The position numbers were made by a program, and so were the translations under genes. A stretch of 64,000 bases of DNA from Sipunculus nudus (lineage: Eukaryota; Annelida; Sipuncula; Golfingiida; Sipunculidae), in contig CM049311.1 in the NCBI GenBank assembly GCA_026874595.1, positions 39,328,676-39,392,675 on the forward strand, given 5' to 3'. Below the pieces are notes generated by a model. It was not told the DNA's origin, did no database searches, and worked only from the letters and a program-made list of their open reading frames with translations. This document shows, piece by piece, positions 1 through 11,900 of the stretch; the stretch's first letter is position 1, and each line of letters opens with the position of its first letter.

Positions 1-586
1 TGGACACATCCAAGCTCATATCTCAGGAACCATTTGACCGATTGGGCCAAAATTGTGCATGTGTTTAGATCTCACATAGGTCTTTATCATGCACAAAACT
101 GGAGGGGTTACCTGGAAAGATTTTTGCACAGTGTTTGTCTGTTTGTCTGCCATGGGCAAAAATCGCTCATATACATGTAGTGGTTTGACTTTTCTGCCTA
201 AAATTTTGCAGGTGTATACAACTTGGACAGCTTTCTGGATTTGTGGTAGGTGGCACAACCTACATACACATTTAGGCTGCAGACATCCATGCTAATATGC
301 AACATACCTCACTCTATTTCCCCTTGCCACTCAATCCATGCCTCACTATCTGATTTTGGCAGATACATGTAGTCACTTGTCGGTTACCCGTATTCTAGTT
401 TTAAAAGTTTACACATTTTTCTCTATTTTTGAGATATATAAATACAGACTAAATCTTGGCCTGTTGGTTAATCTGTTTGATGCTTCAGTTGAATGGGTAT
501 ATACTACCATTCTGATGATAAAATTTCCTTTTGCGAATCTCTTCCCAGTCAGCTGAGCGTCATGACCCATGGGTCACTTGTTGTTA
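1..586 (+). mobile_element. 3' part of a tandem-repeat mobile element (chimeric)
   Basis: Bases 1-405 match the internal units and tail of the large element at 15175-15900 (shared CTCATATCTCAGGAACC and ATGCTAATATGCAACA blocks). Bases about 505-586 instead match the 3' end of a second family (34300-34392): AGTCAGCTGAGC at 547-558, the perfect palindrome GACCCATGGGTC at 564-575, then ACTTGTT. The 5' side is cut by the window edge. Confidence 0.75.
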
Positions 587-1062
587 AATGGGATAGCTTA
601 CAATAGACTATAAAATAGACCAGAATATAGATAATATACTTAGTATAAAGATAGCTGTAATCATATCCTTTACAGTAGTACTTGTCATGTCTTGTGAAGT
701 ATAAGTATAATGTTGTGTCTGTATTAAAATTTTTCATTACTTTGAATTTAAACTCAAGTTATGAGATCAGTTGTCTGATGTTCCGTCATACACTAGAAAA
801 TTAGCAAGCGATAAAACTAGTATTCTTCTTTATGAGTTTTCATGAATGTTTAAAGAAACATTTGTTTAAATATGTCAGGGTTACCAAGTTTTTGGTTTCT
901 GAGATGGCCCTCTTGTTTGTTTTTTCATGAAGTAACTTTGTGTTGGAGAAAAAGCATTCATTTTGAAAGATTGTTATTGATAAACACTAATGTTCAGTTG
1001 TACATCCATGGAATGAAAAATTAATTTTAGGGATGTCAAAAGTGTAATTGTTTTAAATACAG

Positions 1063-1564
1063 CAGGGTTCCCACAGGCTCCTATATTTCCTATTATATAC
1101 TGTATTTACCTATGAAAAGTCTCCCATAATGTCCTTTATTTCCCAGCATTTACATTGTTATCTCTTATACTTTTCTATATTTTTCTACATTTTTAATTGT
1201 GTTTCTGTTATGTAATTGTTACTACTGAATATTCATCATTATATAAACCTGTCATCTTTGAAAACACACAGCTCTTTTGTAGCACTGTCAATGTAAATGA
1301 TGTAGCATACAAGTACAGCCATCTAAACCAATTATACAGACTGTTAAACGCTGTGGGATGAAAGATGTTTATGTTACTTTACCGTGGAAACCAGAGTTGT
1401 ACGTTGAAAACTCCTATATCTTTCTTGCATTTATGGCTGAAATTCCCTGCAAACTCCTTTATTTTCCTACATTTATGGCTGAAATTTTCTGTAAACCTCT
1501 ATATTTTTGTCTCAGGTCTTCCTATAAAATTCCTTGTTTATTCGGGAGCCTGGTTGGGGCCCTG
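1063..1564. mobile_element. Foldback-like element with imperfect terminal inverted repeats
   Basis: The left end CAGGGTTCCCACAGGCTCC and the right end, read on the other strand CAGGGCCCCAACCAGGCTCC, form imperfect inverted repeats about 500 bp apart. The interior repeats 'ttt..ctacatttatggctgaaatt' type motifs twice. There is no coding potential. It is likely a non-autonomous DNA transposon. Confidence 0.6.
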
Positions 1565-1639
1565 ACACAACTGAATAACCATATACACCAATACATCATC
1601 AAAGTTCTCGTGTGTGTAATTTGATAGATCTGCAGTTTA

Positions 1640-2232
1640 TATCCTCTAATATCCACAGAGCCCTAGAGATGTTCTTATATCCACAGAGCCTTAGAGATGC
1701 TCTGATATCCACCGAGCCTTAGAGATGCTCTTATACCCACAGAGCCTTAGAGATGCTCTTATACCCACAGAGCCTTAGAGATGCTCTTATACCCACAGAG
1801 CCTTAGAGATGCTCTTATATCCACAGAGCCTTAGAGATGCTCTTATATCCACAGAGCCTTAGAGATGCTTTTATATCCACAGAGCCTTAAAGATGTTCTT
1901 TTATCCACAGAGCCCCACTGATGTCCTTATATCCACAGAGCCTCAGAGTTGCTCTTATATCCACAGAGCTTCAATGATGCTCTTATATCCACAGAGCCTC
2001 AGAGGTGCTCTTATATTCATAGAGCCTCGATGATGCTGTTATATTTACAGGGCCTTAATGATGTTCTTTTATCCACAGAGCCCCACTGATGTCCTTATAT
2101 CCACAGAGCCTCAGAGTTGCTTTTATATCCACAGAGCCTAAATTGTGCTGTTATATCCACAGAGCCTCTATGATGCCCTTATATCCACAGAGCCTCTATG
2201 ATGCCCATATATCCACAGAGCCTTGGAGATAT
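1640..2232 (+). repeat. 28-bp minisatellite
   Basis: About 21 units of CCACAGAGCCTTAGAGATGC plus TCTTATAT, very regular between about 1700 and 1890 and more diverged after. Each unit contains TCTTATATCCACAG, which looks like a 3' splice site. It lies in the intron upstream of exon 1. Confidence 0.93.
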
Positions 2233-5200
2233 ATACCGAAATGATTAGCTTGATTTTTTTTTCATTACCACCTGTAACACCAGGAAATCAGTATGTCCAT
2301 ATCCTTATAAAACTCTGCCTGGTTTATTCTTTATAAGCATTCCAAAATCATTACCATGCCATGTTTCATAATGATTGAAACCATGATTTCACAAAGGGGC
2401 CTACTGGATTAAAGGGTTTACCAGTAGTAATTATAGTTTTAAATTTTTATTAATTATTATTAATAAATAAAAATAGAACAAGTAGATAATAATATATGCC
2501 AATTTTTTATGATAGATAATTAACTGAAATAATCAATAAAATATTAAAACATGATAAAATTATATTTATTTAATTTATGTATCATAATAATAATATTTAA
2601 TTAATAATGAAAATATTCCTTTTTAATGTTTATTAATTAACTATGTTACATGAATTTCACACCAGCAGTATTGGACATATATTAAAACATAAATTGAAGA
2701 TGTACAGCTGTTGTTTGTGCCGTTTCTCGTAGACGATAGTGGTGGCTGATGATGATGAGGAGGTGACAAAACGTGATATTTTTCTCCGCATGAAACATGG
2801 CTTTAAACATGCTACAACAAGTCACACTGCAGTCACTGAATACAAGCTTAATGTATTGTGATGGTTCCAGTATAATGCCTTCAGTGTTGTCATGAAATAA
2901 AACATCATATCACCAGTGTAAGGTGGCAGTGAAGCAAGCTGTGACTGTTTATTACAGTATTCACTTGTAAGTGGTTGTGTGATAAATATCATAGAGGTGT
3001 TCTATTTTGAAGCTGCACACAAAGCGATGCATGGGTATTAATAATTTATGAATTTTCCCTTATCTTTTGGGAGTCTTTAATACTCTACTGGTGCTGGTAA
3101 GTTAAATGTAAGGACTTGGGTTTTTTTTTATTAGTAGAAAATGCCATGGAGTTATTAAACTTATGTATCAGTATTTAATTATAGGTATACATTTAAAAGC
3201 AATAAAAAAGAACCCAAATTGTGAGGTGATTAGATTTTAATGGATCATGACATGCTTGCAAATCTTTACATTTCATAACAATATGGTTTCTTAATGGACC
3301 TGTACACATATATGGTTAGATAAAATGTCTTAATACAGGGCAGATCTGTATGTTTGAAATATCATGTTTATTTATTTGGCTAACAAGCTGGGCTGTAATG
3401 ATCCACTTGTACACTGATTAATTGTAATACAAAGTCAAATAACATCCCAGTATCATCATATATTTATAACATGACAATATTTATTCTTTCGTCAGTTTTA
3501 ATGTTCATTAATTAATAACAGTGTATAAGCACAAAATTAAAAATGGCCATCTTCGTTGAGATATTAGTTTAACAGACATCTCATTGGCTGATAGGTCAGA
3601 AGTAAATTTAATTACAGTTTTGAAGATAAGTTTGTTTCATATCATAAGGGAAAAATTGTGATGTGCTTTGTATAGTGTATCACTACAGCCCTCTTAGCAG
3701 TGGTAGTGTACTTTGTTTAATATAATGACATAATGTGCAACTGTTAACAGAAAGAGCGGCGACGTGTGGTAAGATGGCTGTGTATATTGATCACGCAGGC
3801 TTTCTCAATCACCACAGATTCTGACTGTGATTCTAGCTGGGAAATCACCCACTTTCATTGACAGGATGGCTGACAGCAGTCACCATTTATGTGCTACTGT
3901 ATATTTTTTTATAAATGTCTGAAATCCATGGTAGTTAGTCCAATGGATAATTCTTAAATCTTCTACTTTTCCAAAAATTCTCCCCATAACCCAAACCCTT
4001 GTCAGGCAAGGTGTAGCAAATGAATTGCATTACACAGGATATTTTTCTTTTGAGATATTTTGGTTTTTCCCCCCAAACTTTCATGCCTGAAAAAAAAAGT
4101 TATGTTTATGTAAACCAGTGAAAGATAAGGAAGTGCAGACAAAATGTAACTGCACAAAAGATTGTCCATTTTCAAATTTTATCACATACATACATTTGGT
4201 ATTTAATATCTAAAATTTATCTTGTTACATATTACTCCTGGGCATCATATCATTTGAAATACTGCCCAAGCACAGTTTGTCATAGATTAAATGTAACCCT
4301 TTGCTTTCCTATCCCTGACAGAATATGAATGTTAACCCTTAACCTGTCACTAATACAGAACTGTGTGTTAGTCACAATTGCACATATTCACCCCTCAAGA
4401 CCACACTAACCCATGACTATCAACAGATGTTGATAACATAATCAAATTTTATAAAATTTATCAAACTTTATCAGTTTGAATATAGATATTGATTTTATTT
4501 ATTTAAATTTGAGTAAAACCATACCATTTGTCAAGCCCATATGATTTCATTATAAAAATTGATTATTGAATTTACACCCCCCCCCTTCCATGTTTCTGTG
4601 CTTTTAATTGTTTTTCTACAATAATTCATCAGATTCAGTCCTTTGACACATGAGTATCCTTGAGCTGCACTAAATTGCCCTGTACATGTACTAGCTTAAA
4701 TGCTGCTTGTGTTGGATAAACATGTTGCTGTATTACCCAAAATTGCTGCTTTTCTAACAGGATAAAGCCCCATGTTCCACATTCTACCATTGCTGACCTT
4801 CATTTAGTTGTGCAGTTTTTGACCTGATTACCAAGCTGCATTCCTTATCCTTCAATTAATCTATTTTATATTATATAATTTTATCGCTGGTTAAACAAAT
4901 CAAAATAAGATCAGTTCTTTTGTAAATAAAGGCACTTGTATTTTTGCCAATGAAGCTAATGCTCATCATTGTGTAACATGATTTTTCCTTTCAAAAAAAT
5001 GTTTGTGTTTGTGTGTATTGCAATGGGTGTCATGATTTTACCTATGGTCCATCAGCAAAAGGAATAAGGATACTATGTTACATGAAATTATTATTTTAAA
5101 AGAATCCATTCAGTGATAACATGGAAAAGTGGAGGTTGCCATTGTTACCCAGATCTTTGCTTGTGCTTGAAATAAATGATACTTCTCAGTCCAGCGTATG

Positions 5201-5801
5201 AAATGGATTGCAATGGATACTCGATAGAATCATAACACCCTTCTTATGTACATTTTAATCATGCTTATTAGTATAAACATTGTATATAGAAGAGACTTTA
5301 TAATAATTTTTTTTTGCTAATCTTAAAAAAAAAGTATTTGTATATTTAGTTATTATGCTTATAAGTACTGTGATGTACATGATTTTGAAATATTATTGTC
5401 TCTGTGTTATTGATTTGAAATGATTTAACTAATAATAGTAACCAACCCATATCTGGTAACATTGTTTGTTTTAATTTTTATTTCTGAATGCGTGACTTAC
5501 ATGTAAGATGAGTCAAAATCTAGCTTTTTGTATTAACCAATTTTGTTTTCCCTTTAATTAATATGTGTGTGTTTTAGATTATTTGTTGTATGGTTTCTGT
5601 AGAAAATTTCCGATTTGAAGTTTCCTATAAAATGTTTTGGTTGCTGATAATTATTAACAGTTTTAATTTACATGCTTTTTGTTTATGATAATTTGTTAAA
5701 CCCCTGATGCCCCATGTTTACGTTTGGTTTTGTTGCATTTTAGAATTAAGATCATTTACTGATAATTATTTTGAAATCATGATTTTGGCCTTGATTGACA
5801 G
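2233..5801 (+). other. Upstream intron, nothing recognised
   Basis: AT-rich intron sequence, extremely so at 2420-2650. No exon of DNAH1, no RNA gene and no clear repeat array was seen. The open stretch after an AG at about 2730 does not resemble any dynein segment. Confidence 0.6.
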
Positions 5802-5960
5802 GGAGACAAACCAATACCTGAGGAGAGAGTGGCCAGGATTGTGGAGCTCATTGAACCCTGGTTTATGTTTTCTTTGGTGTGGACAGTTGGAGCAACATGT
5901 GACAATGATGGCAGAAAGAAATACAGTGCCTACCTGCGCAGTAAATGCAAGGATGCAAAT
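5802..5960 (+). CDS. DNAH1: DNAH1 exon 1 of window (end of AAA2)
   Basis: Fragment residues 1-53. Contains [20 protein letters not shown], the conserved helix at the AAA2/AAA3 boundary of axonemal heavy chains. Acceptor TTGATTGACAG, donor AAT|GTGTGT; both phase 0. The preceding coding exon (expected to carry a LLDCFF-type motif) is not in the 5.8 kb upstream, so the intron is at least that long. Confidence 0.9.
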
Positions 5961-8900
5961 GTGTGTACATAGTTCTTCTCTTGAGTTTCATGTTATGCTG
6001 ACGTGTTATAGTTATCAACAAATTTTTGATGAGGATAAATACAAAAAAATGTTGCTAAGTTGTACAGTGTAACAGTTTCTGTGAAACTCTACATCAGAAG
6101 AACTGACAAATTTGAAAGTAATAATTTATACCCTTGAAAACCCTTGGGTGAAAACTTTAAATTAAATAATCATAAATTATTGGAATCCAGAATGACACAT
6201 ATAATGCAGATGTTTACACCTGGAATTTGATGAAATGATGTCTTGTCGTTAGTAAATGAACTCTGTCTTAACTGTAACTGATACAGCTGACCTTGCCCTA
6301 TCCTGAGGATGGCCTGGTGTATGATTACCGTCTGGATGATGCTGGAATCAGCCTCCCAGCAATGGAAGAGGAGGAAGAGGAAGAGATCAGAGGCAAAAAG
6401 GTACAGTGGGCATCTTCAGATCCTGTGTTGTAGTACAGCTGAAACTGTAATTATAATGAAGGATTAAAAAGGAAAACAATCATAAGGTTAAACTGTAAAC
6501 TTTACAAGACATTTTTTCATTATCAAAGAAGATTTTGTGTTATACATGAAAGCCTTTCATATTGCTAATACAAAAAAAAAATTTTACAGAAAAATGTGAG
6601 AGAAATTGTATAAAAAGAGTTAGCTGTATTGAAATTAAAATTAAAAAGAGAATTTCATGAGAAACTTCCATTTTTGAAAGACACAAAATGTGTTTTTTTT
6701 TACATCAGAAAAGTAATGTATATGGAAACTTTAAGAAACCAAGGGAGATGCATCTGAACTGATGGCAATGGGGAAATATTAATATGATTTACTGCATGTG
6801 TATCATAAATCAAACAAAGTAATAATTACTTGTTAAAACTAGCAAAATTATTAATGCAGAGAATGGATATTTGTAAAATGTGATGTTATTGGATAATATA
6901 ACTAAAAAGGATTATCAGACAAGTAAAGAAAACCTATGATGAGACTTTTGTATGTGTACTTCATGTCTGAAACAGTTTGTTAAATTTTTTCATATTGTTG
7001 CGATAATTAGAAATTGACAGAGGCTCAGCTGGCTGAAATAAAGGTATCTTGTTTATGTTCTATTTTTTGTTCATCCACAAAGGCAAACATGGAGAACTAA
7101 AGTCTTAAATCAATTGTTAAAGAATTTAGCTGCATTCTTTTCCCCCTCTTTCCAGTGATTCCTGCTGACATTATTCTTAGCCTTCTTTGCAGAAAATCTG
7201 TGAAACCAAAATATGAAGCAGTTTTCAGTCCATAACCTGAATTTGGCAATAATTTTTAAATTGGAATTATTGAATTACAACTGAAGGTGATCTTTGATAG
7301 GCCCTGTTTGTTTTATTAACCTCTCAGTTACTTTACACATTATTTTCCACTGCATGTATGTCGTGAAAATGGAGCAATTTGAAAATTGTATGCCTTTGTG
7401 CGGGTTTAGTAAATCTGAGTTGTTGGTTTATCATCATTTATTACATGTCAGAAATTCAGCCTTTCTTTCAGGGTTATAGTCATTATGCTGTCTACATATA
7501 AGAAATACAAACTTTGAAATGAAATTCATTGTTTTGTACAATTGATCACCATGTTCATTTGTGTATGTAATAAAAACATGACACATATAACAAAGAAAAT
7601 GGATACTATATATCGGCCATATTTTCATTTGTGCAAAATTTTAATCATGAAGATAAACTGTTTCAGTTTACTCAGTTCCTTGTTACTAAGAAAAAAAGAA
7701 AACAGACTATTAATTTAGGTAATTCCTACCGTCCTACGTATACACATGTTACAGATAGTTGTGCCCCCTTAATCAAGGTAACTCCTACAGATATACATTA
7801 CCATGATTTTGACTTGCAGGTCCAGTGGAGGGGATGGATGGATGGCCTCCCAGAGTTCACAATTTCTGCCGAAACCAAGTTTTCTGACATCATCGTGCCC
7901 ACACTGGACACGGTGCGGAGCTCCTACTTGCTGGAACTGTTACTGACCAACAATAAAACAGTAAGTTTGTTAATGTTATAAATGTTAATACAAACTATTA
8001 CCTATCTGAGTAATGTCAACAAACATAACAGGAGCAGATAGTGACTTAAATTTAGACTTTTCATACTTACAGGGTACTTAGGTTATACTTATAATTAAGA
8101 TTGGGTAGGATGTAGCCTTGTTTTTAAAACATTGGATTTTTAGCTGGTATCCCCAGTTTGATCCCCTTCAATCTCAAAGGCAAATCTACAGGTTATTAAC
8201 TGAGGATTAGTCTGAGCCCCATGTATGTAAAACTGAAATTACAACAAGTTCGGATCAGATGACTGCTGATGAAGAAAAGAAAGATGGCTCTGTCATCATT
8301 CAGCATAAAGGTTCTTGACTAGTGCCAAACTGTCTGCATACTGGTGGCTGGAATATTCAGGCGGTCATTGCTGAGTTGGTGTGGTTGCTGTTGCTCTGCC
8401 AGCTTGTCCAGCTTCTTACCTTGACCTCTGTACTGGTCAGTCTGGTATCTTCAAAATGTCATTAGTCAGAACAGGGGGAAAAGTATTTTAGATTAATTTG
8501 TAAAAGGTTGGAACCACAGCACCCTTAACCCCTTATACAAAAAAAAATACACTTATACATTGACTGCTGCCAGACACTTGATATCATCATGTATTTTGTA
8601 TAATTACAGATCCTGTGTGTGGGACCAACTGGTACAGGTAAATCCCTGGCCATCGCTGATAAACTGACCAGGAGCATGCCCAAGGATTACCTGCCTGAGT
8701 TCATTACATTCTCAGCCAAAACCACCGCAAACCAAACTCAAGATCTGATTGATGGAAAGCTTGACAAGAGGTGCCACATTTTCACTCTTTTTATATCAGT
8801 GCTTTTGCTGGGACAGCCAGTGCTGATCTGTATATCCTAAACAAAAATCTCTGTCACCTCCACTCAGGATTATATTTTAACATGTCTTTTTAGTTGTTTG

Positions 8901-11900
8901 TTGGTCTGCTTTTCTGCCAGGAGGATACCCATCACTTTAATAAACTACATAACTGATTTCCTCAGAACTTTGTTGAGGGTCATGGGCCCAGGAAGACTGC
9001 TTAACTATGGCTGTCTGGATAAAACCTTTGTTGAGGTCTGGGACGTAGTCAAAGGATGACCACTATAACTTTAGGATCGGGATAAAAGGCCATTGTTTTT
9101 TTACCACTTGACCACATTTGTCTCTTTTTCTGCCTGAGTAGCTTTGGATTAAACAATGAATTATTATCCCCAAAATTCAGTTGACACTGATTAGCTGAAA
9201 GGGAGTATATTATTTATGAAACTGAAATGATGACTCATTATTTTCTGTATTTGTTGAACATTTCAGACGTAAAGGTGTATTTGGTCCCCCCCTTGGCAAG
9301 TACTTCATCTTCTTTGTGGACGACCTGAACATGCCTGCCTTGGAAGTGTATGGGGCGCAGCCTCCCATTGAGCTGCTCAGACAGTGGATGGATTTCCGTG
9401 GGTGGTACGACCGCAAAGCCATCGGAGACTTCCGACACCTGGTGGATGTGAACTTTGTGTGTGCCATGGGGCCACCTGGTGGTGGTCGTAATCCAGTGAC
9501 AGCCAGGTTGATGCGTCACTTTAACTACTTAGCATTCACCGAACTTGAGGATCCAAGCAAGAAGACTATCTTTGGGACCATTCTGAATTCATGGTTGTGT
9601 AAGTACAGTTGTTTTGGTATAAGTACATAAATACTAGATGTGTACAAGGGTTTCTTAAATCCAGTCCATTGGTGTGCAAGTGGGTTTCATTAATCCATGC
9701 ATCCTGAGGTTGATGCGAGTCTTTTATATTATTCGTAACCTATTAACTATGGAGGTAAGCTGCTCTTGTTCAGCCTAAACTGCTGACTGAATGAGCTTCT
9801 TATATATAGGGCCTGCTTGAACAAGTATATAGTAGTCACACTGTCTGTCTGTCTCTGTCCATCCACAAATTCTGGTCCAGATGATAACTCAAGTTTTGTT
9901 TGAGCAATTTGTTTCAAACTTCACTTATATATGGCCCACAACAAAAGTAAGAACCCCGTCATTTACTTACAGCTCAGTCTCCATCCCTGGTGTCTAATGG
10001 CAGCCAGCTTGTAGACACCTGTATCAGCGTGTATAACACAGTCACCACGGAGCTGCTGCCCACACCCGCCAAGAGCCACTACACGTTCAACCTGAGAGAC
10101 CTGTCCCGGGTGTTCCAGGGCATCCTCATGGGGGATACGTCAAAGTTAACTGTGAGTAGGGTGTTTAGTTAATGGTGCAAGTCAATTTACATAATATTGT
10201 TTCTCTATATTTAATGAAGTCTGTTAGTTTTTTAGTTACCTAGCTATTGATATCAGCATTTGGTCCAGAGTTTTCATACACATATGGATATTTATATTTA
10301 TCATAGCTGTTATTGTGTGGAAGTTGAGGCTACCTGTACGATGTTGTCTGCTGGAATTTAAGGCTGAGTATATGGTGTTATAGGATTTCCTTAAATTCCT
10401 TGAAATCTTCAATATTTTTTCATGGATTTACAGTGTTTTACTTTTGCTATTTCAGAAATTTCTTAATGAGACCTTGAATTTCACTGTTTTAGTTTTCCAT
10501 AACAGATCAAGTGGGGCTTAAAGCCGCTGATGCATGTGTAAACCAGGTCATGCAGATCTTGTAATTTGTATAAATAAACAAAAATATAGGAGGAGCATAT
10601 GTGGTAGTAAAACAACACAAAAAATGTTTGTCCTGGAAAAAGGTAAAAAAAGTACTCTGAAAATTAAATTGAAAATTCTGTTCGAGCTCTTTGTTTCCGA
10701 TTTGAAGGTTAGGCTGATGATTTGTGTTTATCAGTTGTAAGTTGAGGCTGCTGAGTATATGTTGTTATCAGTTGTAAAATGAGGCTAAGTTTATATTGTT
10801 ATCAGTTGTAGGTTGAGGCTGAGTTTATGTTGTTATCAGTTGGTAGTTTGGGCTGAGTATATGTTGTTATCAGTTGTAAGTTGAGGCTGAGTTTATGTTG
10901 TTATCAGTTGGAAGTTTGGGCTGAGTATATGTTATTATCAGTTGGAAGTTGAGGTTAAGTGTATGTTGTTATCAGTTGGTAGTTGGGGCTGAGTATATGT
11001 TGTTATCAGTTGGGTCTGAATATATGTTGTTATAACTTGGGGCTGAGTGTATGTTGTTATCTGTTGGTATTTGAGGCTGAGTATATGTTGTTATCAGTTG
11101 GAAGTTGAGGCTGAGTATATGTTGTTATTAGTTGGGTCTGAATATCTGTTGTTATCACTTGGGGCTTAGTGTATGTTGTTATCAGTTGGTAGTTGAGGCT
11201 GAGTATATGTTGTTATCAGTTGGAAGTTGAGGCTGAGGGTATGTTGTTATCAGTTGTAAGTGGAGGCTGAGTTTATGTTTTTATCAGTTGAGGCTGAGTA
11301 TATGTTGTTATCAGTTAAGGCTGAGTACATGTTGTTATCAGTTGAGGCTGAGTATATGTTGTTATCAGTTGAGGCTGAGTATATGTTGTTATGAGTTAAG
11401 GCTGAGTATATGTTGTTATCAGTTAAGGCTGAGTATATTTTGTCATCAGTTGTGGCTGAGTTATATGTTGGTGTCAGTTGGGGCTGAGTATATGTTGTTT
11501 CTTATCTTCCAGACGACAGGTGATCTGCTGCGGCTGTGGTTCCATGAGAGCTGCCGTGTGTTCCAAGATCGTTTAGTGAATGACGAGGACCGAGACTGGT
11601 TCAAGGACCTGCTGAGCAAGAAGTTGTCTGAGGACTTTAGCATGAAATACGAGGAGGTCATAGAGCAGGAGCCAGTGTTATACGGGGACTTCCTGACACA
11701 GAATGTGGAAAACCGGCCCTACATAGAAATCAGTGATCATAAAAAGGTAATGAATAGGACCTAGCCGGGTAAAAGAAGCAATGCAGTTGTCAGTCTCTGA
11801 ATCAAACGCTGCCAGAAACTTCACAGCAATATGGTGAAATTCTAACAGAGCTTTGCAATTCAATGGATGGTAACCAGAATATAAAATGAAATGACAGGAA

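Noticed and set aside
1640-2232. CRISPR-like regular repeats
   Set aside because: Directly adjoining tandem units without spacers in a eukaryotic intron; it is a minisatellite.
2711-2860. Open stretch after an AG, reading an acidic DDDEE segment
   Set aside because: Does not match the DNAH1 segment expected before exon 1, has no clear donor and ends in TGA.
7010-7045. Possible 23-nt microexon between AG and GT
   Set aside because: Length would break the frame between exons 2 and 3, which join perfectly without it.
11288-11764. 158-codon frame covering exon 7
   Set aside because: The left part is minisatellite in frame with exon 7; the true exon starts at the TTCCAG acceptor at 11513.
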